A DNA stretch of 64,000 nucleotides, taken from assembly GCA_030427885.1 (NCBI GenBank), contig JAUICM010000007.1, forward strand, positions 186,001 through 250,000, written 5' to 3'. Under the pieces are notes generated by a model. The model was not told where the DNA came from and ran no database searches. It saw only the letters and a list, made by a program, of their open reading frames with translations. This DNA comes from Rhodothermia bacterium. Lineage in GTDB: Bacteria; Bacteroidota; Rhodothermia; Balneolales; Balneolaceae. Below, one piece after another: positions 43,501 through 51,492 of this stretch. Numbering within the stretch: position 1 is the first letter of the stretch; each line of letters opens with the position of its first letter. Made by a program: the position numbers and the translations under genes.

Positions 43501-44330
43501 TTTGCCATGATATTTACAGTACCAGAACCGAAATTTACGGTACCATTGTTACCAATATTAGTATTGCCGTCAAAATTGATGATTCCTGCTCCCAGGTTTA
43601 AAACGCCTCCGCTCTGAACATCTACAGTACCATTGAAATTAGTTGTACCATCGTCTCCATTGTAGGTGTCCAGTACTGTTGTATTACCTTCGATGGCAAT
43701 ATTTCCATTTTGAACATTGAATTGTCCGTCAAATACTGCGTTACCATAAACATGCATGGTTCCATTTTCAGCATTGAAAGTATCGGTAGCATCAGGATGA
43801 TCGAGATCACCATATATGGTTAGAGTTCCATTTCCAAGGTTAAAGGTTCCTTTAGCATCGATATCAAGATCTTCAGAAATAGTTCCGGCAGTAAAACTAC
43901 CATTCGTTATATCAACCAGTGCGAGCCCATTAGATGAAAAATTGTTAGAGCCTGAAGATGTGGCTGTCATATTCACATGGCCATTAATGATCCTTAGTTG
44001 TGCAGCTCCATTCAGTGTAAGGTCATCTGTAATGGTCAATGTTGCATTATTACGAATCCGAAGTTGATCGCCTGGATTGTTCCACCATGGGTTAATACTT
44101 ATCGAACGAACGGTTGTATTTAAAGTGATAACAGGTCTTGGAGTAGTATTACCCCTGATCTCAACAGTCTGTCCCGAAGAGGGGACACCGGAAGGAGTCC
44201 AGTTTCCTGCGGTGTGCCATGAAGAATCTATCGCTCCTGTCCATACCTTATCCTGTGCAATGAGATTTACACTCATGCATAGCACTGATAGAAAAATGAG
44301 TAAAAGATGTTTATAAATTCTGATGGACAT
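40590..44330 (-). CDS. Giant T9SS cargo protein with beta-solenoid N-terminal half (1246 aa)
   Basis: After a signal peptide (SVNLIAQ), residues about 80-450 form short regular repeats of the kind 'GGxLNLGxGxxNFDGNxNxGNNGTVNFGSGTVNIMANVNVSSGG', the signature of a right-handed parallel beta-helix. A Big_5/SbsA-like Ig domain follows (VTAAPPDTIRVVLTFNKAM...), then a second short beta-helix region, the shared 'GWRLLSSPIDSDFDDFFDGIITQGY...DPASLPLDSVLQPNV' module, and the T9SS sorting domain (NYPNPFNPSTKIEI to FTKKMTLIK). It is the most upstream gene of the cluster, 254 bases from the divergent rhamnose operon. Confidence 0.8.
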   Translation of the reverse strand: MSIRIYKHLLLIFLSVLCMSVNLIAQDKVWTGAIDSSWHTAGNWTPSGVPSSGQTVEIRGNTTPRPVITLNTTVRSISINPWWNNPGDQLRIRNNATLTITDDLTLNGAAQLRIINGHVNMTATSSGSNNFSSNGLALVDITNGSFTAGTISEDLDIDAKGTFNLGNGTLTIYGDLDHPDATDTFNAENGTMHVYGNAVFDGQFNVQNGNIAIEGNTTVLDTYNGDDGTTNFNGTVDVQSGGVLNLGAGIINFDGNTNIGNNGTVNFGSGTVNIMANVNVSSGGYFNVQNADVYVTGSANFTSNGNMSVDNGSITIGGNASLSSGGVIDLNSGSLNVGGDASFTAGGQVNAGNSTITLEGDFTINNNSNFNPDSGTVVFSGDSTQTVSAGSDVQFHNVIVDSGAVFNTDGGSENTVTITGDLTVNDGGGVVVEDDDQLDVQGEVGGGGAGNVQSPAPFVVTAAPPDTIRVVLTFNKAMIPAGVQNSANYSVKRLSDNSTLTISSITLNTGVDSTKATILFTTPFSKDYEYEITMNNFVSADGGNLSVNHKKRFTKFGPITFYSITSGNWASNSTWSRVSHSGPAATKNPGNTTSATVIVGDGDVVTIASTTSITSQTSVEVKTASKLRVGSGGTLTLGTKTISGAGTFEVTTGTLKIGSPNGISSSGATGNIQTTTRTFGSSGKYHYTGTSAQITGSGLPSTVSSLTINNSNGVTIDNDLTVSGILYLTAGAFTIESGNNLIANNKTIGSGYLEMKHTITGSNGWRLLSSPIDSDFDDFFDGIITQGYSGAYYDPASLPLDSVLQPNVLYYDETYEGTDNQRWRAPSNASNSLVPGQGLYTYIFGDIATDTRYNNPFPITISVQGQENEGPVDLGVTYTAEADTGWNLVGNPYAATIDWDSGAWTKTDIDDVIYVWDYTTNQYKTWNGTTGDLPTNGLIAPFQGFWVKANDNTIADPSLIVEEGAKTTGGSFIGNGKADLRNSTHHPQFSIVLGDDNSKASAHFMFTDYASIGKDKSDAYRLLPVSGIQNYIELSSVAESGDKFAINNLPRLFGKPIEIPLQVEAYSGGYSVSKPMNFEFKDFDGVPSAWSIYLKDKKTGDIYEITEGKTIPFNFVSERGKTAPNRNVKDRPKISSKAKASDTRFVIVIKPGKDAVDLPDSFELSQNYPNPFNPSTKIEISIPIQSQVTLTIYDMLGRQVATLANEEMRAGLHIMEWNASGMASGVYIYRLITSEGVFTKKMTLIK

Positions 44331-44584
44331 ACCGTTAAATTTCCGGTCGAAAAAATAACGAAAAACTGCCCAAATGTATTCTAAAACCCAGATTATGAGT
44401 GTATTATAACGTACATTAACAGCGCCTAATATTGGAAAAAATTAAGGTTAAGATTTAAGGATTCAATTCGTACGTTTATCGGATCCTAAAGGTATTTTAC
44501 CGATTCAGAAATGTGTTCATCGAATAAAACTTTAATACTGAGAGCAATTCACTAACTTTGTGAAAATTCAAAAAAGTAAGATTT
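44331..44584. promoter_or_regulatory. Divergent promoter region between giant-protein cluster and rhamnose operon
   Basis: A Bacteroidota -7 box TAACTTTG lies at 44553-44560, 25 bases before the rfbA start codon, fitting a leader of normal length. The leftward cluster must also start in this 254-base gap. Its promoter is less clear, and no perfect box was picked on the minus strand. Confidence 0.5.
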
Positions 44585-45295
44585 ATGAAAGGAATTGTTT
44601 TAGCCGGAGGAACCGGGTCCAGATTGTTTCCACTTACCAAAGTTACTAATAAACATTTATTGCCCGTTGGCGAAAAACCAATGATCTATTATCCAATTGA
44701 GAAATTGCTGGAGGTTGGAATAGAAGAAATACTGATTGTTACAGGAACAGATCATATGGGCGACGTGGTTAATCTTCTGGGATCGGGAAAGGATTTTGGA
44801 TGCCGTTTTACCTATAAAGTACAGGATGAGGCTGGAGGAATAGCTCAGGCGCTGGGTTTGGCAGAGAATTTCGCAGGAGATGATTCCGTGGTGGTTATTC
44901 TCGGTGATAATATTTTTGAGAACTCTTTAAATGAGGCCATGGCTAATTACTCAGGAAGTGGTGCACAAATATTGATTCAGGAAGTGCATGATCCTAAACG
45001 TTATGGGGTGGCAGAACTTGATGGAGATAATGTGATCTCGATAGAGGAGAAACCAGCAAATCCGAAAAGCAATTATGCTGTAACAGGTATTTATTTCTTT
45101 GATTCGTCAGTATTTGAATGCATTAAAACATTAAAGCCTTCAGGGAGAGGTGAGCTGGAGATCACTGATGTGAACAATTATTACATCAAAAAGGGGCAGA
45201 TGAAAAGTACAATACTCACTGGATGGTGGACGGATGCAGGAACTCATGAATCCCTAAGACATGCAAATAAACTGGTTCAAAATAAAGACGAATGA
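44585..45295 (+). CDS. rfbA: Glucose-1-phosphate thymidylyltransferase (short form)
   Basis: The 236-residue enzyme makes dTDP-glucose from glucose-1-phosphate and dTTP, the first step of dTDP-L-rhamnose synthesis. The nucleotidyltransferase loop is KGIVLAGGTGSRLFPLTKVTNKHLLPVGEKPM (residues 2-33), and a later motif is VVILGDNIFE. The terminal WWTDAGTHESL is the family tail. Classical RmlA is about 290 residues; this is the shorter branch that lacks the C-terminal allosteric helices. It is the first gene of an A-D-C-B operon, and its stop overlaps the next start by four bases. Confidence 0.88.
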   Translation: MKGIVLAGGTGSRLFPLTKVTNKHLLPVGEKPMIYYPIEKLLEVGIEEILIVTGTDHMGDVVNLLGSGKDFGCRFTYKVQDEAGGIAQALGLAENFAGDDSVVVILGDNIFENSLNEAMANYSGSGAQILIQEVHDPKRYGVAELDGDNVISIEEKPANPKSNYAVTGIYFFDSSVFECIKTLKPSGRGELEITDVNNYYIKKGQMKSTILTGWWTDAGTHESLRHANKLVQNKDE

Positions 45296-46155
45296 AGTTT
45301 TTGGTAACCGGGGCGGGTGGACAGTTAGGAAGGGAGTGGACAGACTATCTGCAACTGAAAGGGATGAACTTTACTGCTTATAACTCTTCTGATCTTGATA
45401 TCACTAATAAAGTTCAACTCAATACGGTTATTGGTGAAGAAAAGCCGGATGTGGTCATAAATTGCGCAGCATATACCAAAGTGGATGATGCAGAAGAAAA
45501 CACGTTAATGGCTTCAAAGATAAATTCAGGAGCGGTTGAGGAGCTGGCTTTAATATGCAAAGAGAAAGGGGCCATATTAGTCCACTACTCAACGGATTAT
45601 GTTTTCTCAGGAACTGAGGAAGATCAGAAAAGACTTCCAAATGGATACAAAGAAGATCAGGAAGGCAGCCCTATTAATGTGTATGGATCAACAAAAAAAG
45701 AGGGCGAAACAGCCATTAAAAGTTCGGGATGTAACTATCTGATAATAAGAGTTTCATGGCTTTGTGGGAAGCATGGAAATAATTTTGTAAAGACGATGCT
45801 GCGCCTCGGTAAAGAACGGGATACTTTAACCATCGTAAATGATCAATATGGAAGTCCCAGTTTTTGTGCGAATGTAGTTGAGAATACAATGGTGTTACTC
45901 GAACAAAGTAAAAATGGAGTATTTCATGTTACATCTTCAGGACTTATCACCTGGTTTGATCTGGCAAAAGAGATATTCAATCTGAAGGGTTTGAGTGTGA
46001 ATACTTTAGCTGTTTCATCTTCCGAATTTCCAACCAAAGCAAAACGCCCTTCTTTTTCTAAGCTAAACACTGATAAAATTGCTACCATTGACGGAATTAA
46101 AATCGAAAGTTGGAAAGAAGGACTTAAGAAGTTAATAGAGCAGCTTGATCAATGA
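45292..46155 (+). CDS. rfbD: dTDP-4-dehydrorhamnose reductase
   Basis: The 287-residue short-chain dehydrogenase-type enzyme reduces dTDP-4-keto-L-rhamnose to dTDP-L-rhamnose with NAD(P)H. The nucleotide-binding loop is FLVTGAGGQLGREW, and the family motifs VVINCAAYTKVDDAEE, VHYSTDYVFSG and YGSTKKEGE are all present, the last holding the catalytic Tyr and Lys. It overlaps both neighbours by four bases (ATGA), showing strong coupling. This is the last step of the pathway, though the gene is second in the operon. Confidence 0.9.
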   Translation: MKFLVTGAGGQLGREWTDYLQLKGMNFTAYNSSDLDITNKVQLNTVIGEEKPDVVINCAAYTKVDDAEENTLMASKINSGAVEELALICKEKGAILVHYSTDYVFSGTEEDQKRLPNGYKEDQEGSPINVYGSTKKEGETAIKSSGCNYLIIRVSWLCGKHGNNFVKTMLRLGKERDTLTIVNDQYGSPSFCANVVENTMVLLEQSKNGVFHVTSSGLITWFDLAKEIFNLKGLSVNTLAVSSSEFPTKAKRPSFSKLNTDKIATIDGIKIESWKEGLKKLIEQLDQ

Positions 46156-46700
46156 AAATAGTAGACACACGAATACCAGAAGTAAAGATCCTTGAGCCAA
46201 ACGTGTTCGAGGACGATCGGGGCCATTTTCTGGAATCATACAGAACATCAACCATAAAAGAGATCGATCCGGATCTGGAATTTGTACAGGACAATATTTC
46301 TAAGTCATATCAGGGTACAATTCGAGGGCTTCACTATCAGAAGGAAATACCCCAGGCTAAGTTAGTTCAATGCATAAAAGGAACTATTTTGGATGTAGCT
46401 GTTGATATTCGTAAAAACTCAAAAACTTTTGGGAATTATGTAGCAGTAAAATTATCCGGAGATAATCACCGTCAAATGTTTGTTCCTAAGGGGTTTGCTC
46501 ATGGATTTTCTGTTCTTTCAGATGAAGCAATTGTCCACTACAAATGTTCAGATTATTACGATAAAGAAGCTGAAAGGGGCATCAGATGGGACGATCCTTT
46601 GATCAGGATCAACTGGGATATTTCCAGACCAATTTTATCTGATAAAGACAGAAAATTACCACTTTTTTCATCACTTAAAGACGAAGACATTTTTTCATGA
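46152..46700 (+). CDS. rfbC: dTDP-4-dehydrorhamnose 3,5-epimerase
   Basis: The 182-residue cupin-fold enzyme epimerises dTDP-4-keto-6-deoxyglucose at C3 and C5. The typical segments are DDRGHFLESYRTSTIKEI, IRGLHYQ (catalytic His), KLVQCIKGTILDVAVDIRKNSKTFG and FVPKGFAHGFSVLSDEAIVHYKCSDYY. The length is the usual one for the family. It overlaps rfbD and rfbB by four bases each. Confidence 0.92.
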   Translation: MKIVDTRIPEVKILEPNVFEDDRGHFLESYRTSTIKEIDPDLEFVQDNISKSYQGTIRGLHYQKEIPQAKLVQCIKGTILDVAVDIRKNSKTFGNYVAVKLSGDNHRQMFVPKGFAHGFSVLSDEAIVHYKCSDYYDKEAERGIRWDDPLIRINWDISRPILSDKDRKLPLFSSLKDEDIFS

Positions 46701-47710
46701 AGATCATTGTAACTGGTGGGGCCGGTTTTATAGGCTCAAATTTAATATTGAAATTACACCAAGATCATCAAGACTGGCAGATTTTTAATATTGATAAACT
46801 TACCTACGCTTCAGACAGGAACTATTTAAATCCTATCAAAAACTCTGAACGCTACCATTTTAAAAAAGTGGATCTTGTTGACAGGGATGCAGTACATGGT
46901 ATTGTTTCAACATTTAAGCCTGACGGTGTTTTTCATCTTGCGGCGGAGTCTCATGTAGATAATTCGATCACAGGGCCTGAACCTTTTATTCAGTCTAATA
47001 TTGTAGGAACCTTCAACCTGTTGGAAGAGTGCAGACTTTTATGGTCATCGGATGATGAAACCTGGAAGAACAGCCGGTTTTTGCATGTTTCCACAGATGA
47101 AGTTTATGGTGAGCTGGAAGACGATGGTTATTTCACTGAAACCACGCCTTATGCTCCAAATTCTCCTTACTCGGCTTCAAAAGCAGGTAGCGATATGATA
47201 GTGAGAGCTTATTATCATACTTATGGAATGAACGTGGTTACTACCAACTGTTCGAATAATTACGGGCCTCATCAACATGACGAAAAATTGATCCCAACCG
47301 TCATCAGGAATGCAGTTCAGCACAATGATATTCCAATCTACGGAAAAGGAGAGAATGTGCGCGACTGGTTATTTGTCCGGGATCATTGTTCTGCTTTGGA
47401 AACAGCCTTTCTAAAAGGTAAAGCCGGAGAGACTTATAACATTGGTGGGAATAATGAATGGATGAATCTGAAACTGGTTCATAAGATCTGTGACATCATG
47501 AATGAAAAGATCGGAAAGGGACCGAATAGGGATTACAAGAATCTCATCACTTTTGTAACTGACCGTCTTGGGCATGATTTCAGATATGCAATTGATGCTT
47601 CAAAGATAAAAAGGGAATTGGATTGGGAACCATCACAGGATTTTGATGGAATGCTGGAAGAAACAATTATGTGGTACGTAAATAAGTACAGCGACTCAGT
47701 TAACAATTGA
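46697..47710 (+). CDS. rfbB: dTDP-glucose 4,6-dehydratase
   Basis: The 337-residue extended SDR enzyme converts dTDP-glucose to dTDP-4-keto-6-deoxyglucose. It shows the Rossmann loop TGGAGFIGSNL, the HLAAESHVDNSI segment, the STDEVYGEL catalytic region and the YSASKAGSD motif with catalytic Tyr and Lys. Later segments TTNCSNNYGPHQ and GENVRDWLFVRDHCSAL are standard for RmlB. It is last in the operon; the EVE-domain gene follows after 55 bases and may be read through. Confidence 0.93.
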   Translation: MKIIVTGGAGFIGSNLILKLHQDHQDWQIFNIDKLTYASDRNYLNPIKNSERYHFKKVDLVDRDAVHGIVSTFKPDGVFHLAAESHVDNSITGPEPFIQSNIVGTFNLLEECRLLWSSDDETWKNSRFLHVSTDEVYGELEDDGYFTETTPYAPNSPYSASKAGSDMIVRAYYHTYGMNVVTTNCSNNYGPHQHDEKLIPTVIRNAVQHNDIPIYGKGENVRDWLFVRDHCSALETAFLKGKAGETYNIGGNNEWMNLKLVHKICDIMNEKIGKGPNRDYKNLITFVTDRLGHDFRYAIDASKIKRELDWEPSQDFDGMLEETIMWYVNKYSDSVNN

Positions 47711-47765
47711 AATTGATTCACTGTACATTCTTACCCGATAATTAGAACATAATTTATTTAGTGTA

Positions 47766-48236
47766 ATGAGTGAGATAAAGTACTGGCTTTGTAAATCGGA
47801 ACCTGAAAATTACAGCATTGACGATCTGAAAAAAGATGGTAAAACTCCCTGGGATGGCGTTCGGAATTACGCAGCCAGAAACTCAATGAGGGATGATATG
47901 CAGGTTGGTGATGGAGTATTCTTTTACCACTCTAATCAAAAACCACCTGCAATTGTAGGAATCATGGAAGTATGCAGCAAGCCTTATCCTGATGCACTAC
48001 AATTTGATCCCAAGTCAAAATATTTCGATGAGAAAAGTTCAGAGAGTGAACCAAGATGGGTGAATGTAGACATGAAATTCATCAAAAAACTGGATACACC
48101 TGTAGATCGTGATATGCTGAAGGTAGAATCATCATTAGATAAAATGGAGCTTTTCAGACTGGGACGCCTTTCCATAACTCCGGTTACCAAAAAAGAGTGG
48201 AACAAGATACTGGATATGGCTGGGGTCGAACTTTGA
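47766..48236 (+). CDS. EVE domain-containing protein
   Basis: The 156-residue protein is one EVE domain (PUA-like), with YWLCKSEPENYSIDDLKKDGKTPWDGVRNYAARN and later VGDGVFFYHSNQKPPAIVGIMEV. Family members bind modified bases such as methylated or hydroxymethylated cytosine in nucleic acids. In bacteria the family is also found in defence loci, but here it stands alone after the rhamnose operon, as in many Bacteroidota, so a house-keeping role is more likely. The length is typical. Confidence 0.85.
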   Translation: MSEIKYWLCKSEPENYSIDDLKKDGKTPWDGVRNYAARNSMRDDMQVGDGVFFYHSNQKPPAIVGIMEVCSKPYPDALQFDPKSKYFDEKSSESEPRWVNVDMKFIKKLDTPVDRDMLKVESSLDKMELFRLGRLSITPVTKKEWNKILDMAGVEL

Positions 48237-48481
48237 CCAAAAGTTTAAAAAGCCTGGTTTCTATACTTCGGATCGTCTGTGCCGGATACAGGAATATCAA
48301 TTTCCAAACACAGTAGGCAGGTAGTTGTATAGTATTTTATTTTTAAGAACTAATCAGTTTCGGGAAAAGAGCCGTGAGTCAGATATAGATCTTGATCAAA
48401 ATAAATCAGGATCATATTGTGTCACAGTAACACAATATCTAAATTCTTTACTTGCTTAATAAAACACTTACTCAGGATTAA
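48237..48481. other. Intergenic region without recognised elements
   Basis: The 245-base AT-rich gap holds no open frame, RNA gene or clear hairpin. The short dyad GTGTCACAGTAACAC at 48419-48433, 48 bases before the esterase gene, could be a regulator site. Confidence 0.35.
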
Positions 48482-49282
48482 ATGACAATCACTAAAAGAC
48501 TTTTGGTTTTAACAGTTATTCTGGCCGGAATAATTTCGTGTAAAGAAAGCTCCACTGGATCAGAGGGAAGTCTGATACAAACTACTTCAATACAAAGTGA
48601 TGTGATGGATATGGAAGTAAATTACTCGGTATATCTTCCGAATTCATATGGTATATCGAAAACGGATTTCCCAATTTTATATCTCTTTCATGGGTTTGGC
48701 GGTAACAACAGAGACTGGCCTCAAAATGGAGTTAAAACCATCCTGGATAAGGCAATAGAAGAAGGAGACCTTCCTGAACTTATAGTAGTGATGCCTGACG
48801 GTATGGACAGTTTTTATCTTAATGATTATGACCAGAGAGGCCTTAAATACGAGGACTTTTTTGTGGATGAGTTCATACCAGCAGTTGAATCAAAGTACAG
48901 AGTGGATGCTGTAAAAGAGAAACGCGGGATTGCCGGACTTTCAATGGGTGGGTACGGAGCTACCTATCATGCTTTCAAACGCCCTGAACTGTTTACATTT
49001 GCATACTCAATGAGTGGTGCAATCGGTATTGGGGGTAACACCGTCAATATTCAGAATATGCTGGAAGCAAAGTCAGCTTCGGAGTTAAAAGAACTGCCCG
49101 CATTTACTCTTGATTGCGGGGCGTCGGACTTTCTTTATCAGAACAATGTTTCTTTTGGTGATTACTTAACCACGAAGGAAATAGAACATGAGTTTATTAC
49201 CAGAAATGGATCCCATACCTGGGAGTACTGGACAGAAAGCCTGCCAAGAGCACTTAAGCGTTTAGGAACAGCGCTGAACTAA
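48482..49282 (+). CDS. Esterase family lipoprotein (alpha/beta hydrolase)
   Basis: The 266-residue product has a lipoprotein signal (VILAGIISC, acylated Cys20). It is an Esterase-D/FrsA-like serine hydrolase: the oxyanion region is FPILYLFHGFGGNNRDW, the nucleophile elbow is GLSMGGYGA with Ser154, and a later Asp (LDCGASDFL) and His (GSHTWEYW) complete the triad. Such enzymes hydrolyse acyl or feruloyl esters of sugars, antigen-85-like mycolates or siderophores. The substrate cannot be told. It likely acts in the periplasm or on the cell surface. It ends four bases inside the convergent acetyltransferase gene. Confidence 0.8.
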   Translation: MTITKRLLVLTVILAGIISCKESSTGSEGSLIQTTSIQSDVMDMEVNYSVYLPNSYGISKTDFPILYLFHGFGGNNRDWPQNGVKTILDKAIEEGDLPELIVVMPDGMDSFYLNDYDQRGLKYEDFFVDEFIPAVESKYRVDAVKEKRGIAGLSMGGYGATYHAFKRPELFTFAYSMSGAIGIGGNTVNIQNMLEAKSASELKELPAFTLDCGASDFLYQNNVSFGDYLTTKEIEHEFITRNGSHTWEYWTESLPRALKRLGTALN

Positions 49283-49830
49283 GGAAGCCACTCATTCCTT
49301 AGAACACTATAGTAGATCGAGTCTCTTCTTCGTCCATTTGCAAGCAATGTATGACTACGAAGGACGCCTTCTTCTGTAAATCCACTTCTTTCCAGTCCTT
49401 TGCGGGCGCCGATATTAAGTACATCTGTTTTAGCTTCAACACGTTCCAGACCAAGTTCCTCAAAACAGTATTTGAGAAGAAGTTTTTTAACGGATTGATT
49501 CAACCCTGTTCCACGTGCACGTTCCGACATCCAGGTCCACCCGATCTCAATTCGTTTATCTCTTTCAGAATAACTGCCCAGGCTGGAGGATCCGATGATC
49601 TTGTTGGTTTCTTTTCTGATCACAGCAAAAGCCATTCGTTCTTTTTTCTCAATAGCAGCAACTGCAGTATTGATCCACTTTCTAAGGCTTTCGGGATCAG
49701 ATAAATTGCTTGTAAAATAGTCCCATACCTTCGGGTCGGAGGTTAGAGATAGCATTTCCTCAAAGTCTGATTCTCTGAGGGGACGAAGGATCACCTCATC
49801 ATTTTCCAGCGTAAGATCAAAATTGGTCAT
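49279..49830 (-). CDS. GNAT family N-acetyltransferase (RimJ/RimL-like)
   Basis: The 183-residue product has the RimJ/L opening 'LENDEVILRPLRESDFEEML' and the acetyl-CoA region 'IGWTWMSERARGTGLNQSVKKLLLKYCFEELGLERVEAKTDVLNIGARKGLERSGFTEEGVL', matching GNAT motifs A and B. It transfers acetyl groups from acetyl-CoA to an amine. Ribosomal-protein N-terminal or small-molecule acceptors are both known for this branch. It overlaps the upstream beta-lactamase-fold gene by four bases, so the two form an operon. Confidence 0.82.
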   Translation of the reverse strand: MTNFDLTLENDEVILRPLRESDFEEMLSLTSDPKVWDYFTSNLSDPESLRKWINTAVAAIEKKERMAFAVIRKETNKIIGSSSLGSYSERDKRIEIGWTWMSERARGTGLNQSVKKLLLKYCFEELGLERVEAKTDVLNIGARKGLERSGFTEEGVLRSHTLLANGRRRDSIYYSVLRNEWLP

Positions 49831-50861
49831 AAGTTGCTATCAGATTGTAAGACAAAGGCTTTAAGCTTGTCAGCTAAGTCCAGAACATTACCATTATTCT
49901 GGTTGGTAAGAATAATAATAGTAAGGTCCTCATCAATCAACCGGGTTATTACCGCCTCATAATTTCCAGATGATCCATGATGAGTATGCTCAACAAGCTC
50001 TCCATTTTCGACAACACATTCTCCCAGGGGTGACTGTTTGTTTCCAGCCCTGACATTAGCAGTTTGTGAAAGGAATATCAGAGATTCCCTGCTAATGATC
50101 TTATACGAATCAAGCTGGCGGATCCAGTGAGCCATATCTGCTGTGGTGGATTGGAAAAGCACGGATCTGGCGCTGATCTCAAATCCATCAGACTGCAAAT
50201 CTTTACCAAACGGAATGGCCATTAGAGATGTATCAGGAAAAGGATAAGATTCAGACATAATAGTCGCGTCCAGATCATAAGGAGTGAAGATCTCTTTCTG
50301 AACATATTCATAGAACGACATTCCTGCCACAGACTGAACTATTCTGGTGAGCAGGAAGGGGCTATTGTTTGTATATAAATATCCGGTACCCGGTTCAAAT
50401 TCAAGTTTCTCAAGATTCTGGAGATCAGAATAAATGTCATCATCAGAAATATTCTTATGTCCACCCCAGTCAACCTTAGGCAACCCAGAGGAATATTGAA
50501 GTAACTGAGTAATTGTGACTTTATCCGACCATTCGGGGAGATCAGCCAAATGATCAGATACATTATCATTGACATCTAATAAGCCTTTTTCGCTAAGCTG
50601 CATTATAGCAACAGCGGGGAATTCCTTGTAAATGGAACCTAAGTTGAAGCGATAATCTGAAGTAAGATTGGTGCTTTTAGATCCATCCACGAATCCGTAA
50701 GATCCTTCAAACAAAATGCTGTCATTTTTAAGAATAAGCACATTCCCATTCAGCCTTCCTTTCTTGAATTCATTTTCCAGAAAAGTGTGAATGGTTTGTT
50801 GCTGGCAACCAAAAGACAGAATGATTAAAAGTAACGGAAGAAGTTTTTTAAGTGATCCCAT
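49827..50861 (-). CDS. Beta-lactamase-fold serine hydrolase lipoprotein
   Basis: The 344-residue product has a lipoprotein signal (LLLIILSFGC). The class C/DD-peptidase fold is marked by SIYK (nucleophile Ser and Lys in LGSIYKEF), LYTNNSP (YxN motif) and HTHHGSSGNY (HxG-like third motif), with the expected spacing. Such proteins (Pfam Beta-lactamase) are usually D-amino-acid or ester hydrolases rather than resistance enzymes. It probably faces the periplasm. It is co-transcribed with the GNAT gene. Confidence 0.8.
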   Translation of the reverse strand: MGSLKKLLPLLLIILSFGCQQQTIHTFLENEFKKGRLNGNVLILKNDSILFEGSYGFVDGSKSTNLTSDYRFNLGSIYKEFPAVAIMQLSEKGLLDVNDNVSDHLADLPEWSDKVTITQLLQYSSGLPKVDWGGHKNISDDDIYSDLQNLEKLEFEPGTGYLYTNNSPFLLTRIVQSVAGMSFYEYVQKEIFTPYDLDATIMSESYPFPDTSLMAIPFGKDLQSDGFEISARSVLFQSTTADMAHWIRQLDSYKIISRESLIFLSQTANVRAGNKQSPLGECVVENGELVEHTHHGSSGNYEAVITRLIDEDLTIIILTNQNNGNVLDLADKLKAFVLQSDSNL

Positions 50862-50964
50862 AACATAATTAAGTTCGATAATGGGATACGGACACGGATA
50901 AAAACGAGACTTGTTTCGGCTTTAACTAAAATTGACAAAGGCGGGATATTTTAAACTTATCAGG

Positions 50965-51432
50965 TCATTTGTCTGTTTCACTACATCCTTCTCTTTCAAG
51001 AGAATACGAAATGGTAGTGATCTTCCACGCTCCCTGATCTTTGAGCAGTGTAAATATGTCCACTCCGCAATGGGAGAATTCATTATTGAGATGAAATTCA
51101 TAGGGAACCCATGCCATAGCTATCCCATTGTCCACTTTGATATCAAAGCTCAATGGTGTTTCGAGCAGTTGTTCTCCGGGGTTAAAGTTATTGAGATCGG
51201 CAGTGAGGAAACGGGTGCCATATCTGGAGGGGGTGCTGAAATTACTAATTGTCCAAACCTGTCCTTCGGGGAAAACAGCTTTTTTCATTAGAAGAGTGTC
51301 CTGTTTGGCTAAAGAATCGAAGAATAAGTTCACAACATCTTTGACTGCTTGCTCATCAGCGGACAAGGGAGGAGTTGTTCGGGTACAAGAAATGGGCATT
51401 AGAAAAAGGAGGATTAATGATGCAGTTTTCAT
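50965..51432 (-). CDS. NTF2-like lipoprotein
   Basis: The 155-residue product has a lipoprotein signal (LILLFLMPISC). The mature part has the NTF2/SnoaL-like pattern: 'EQAVKDVVNLFFDSLAKQDTLLMKKAVFPEGQVW' (helices with a pocket-lining strand) and a final sheet 'GIAMAWVPYEFHLNNEFSHCGVDIFTLLKDQGAWKITTISYSLER'. The DUF4440/nuclear transport factor group binds small ligands or acts as a minor enzyme. A specific role is not predicted. Confidence 0.7.
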   Translation of the reverse strand: MKTASLILLFLMPISCTRTTPPLSADEQAVKDVVNLFFDSLAKQDTLLMKKAVFPEGQVWTISNFSTPSRYGTRFLTADLNNFNPGEQLLETPLSFDIKVDNGIAMAWVPYEFHLNNEFSHCGVDIFTLLKDQGAWKITTISYSLEREGCSETDK

Positions 51433-51492
51433 AATTGAAAATGAGGTTTTACTTGAGAAAATGAGTGTTTTTGAATAGGAGAATAAAAGTCA

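Noticed and set aside
27421-44330. Many long open frames on the opposite strand and in other frames of the giant genes
   Set aside because: They are shadows caused by low-complexity Ser/Thr/Gly/Asn coding in the giants. They lack signal peptides, starts with context and family patterns.
47766-48236. EVE-domain protein as part of an anti-phage defence island
   Set aside because: There are no nuclease, helicase or other defence genes beside it; it follows a rhamnose operon as a single gene.
48419-48433. GTGTCACAGTAACAC dyad as a Crp/Fnr-type operator
   Set aside because: Dyad symmetry is only partial and no cognate regulator is nearby, so it is only mentioned as a note in the intergenic entry.
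49827-50861. Beta-lactamase-fold gene as an antibiotic resistance gene
   Set aside because: The third motif is HxG-like and the neighbours are ordinary; this branch is mostly made of peptidase or esterase-type lipoproteins.
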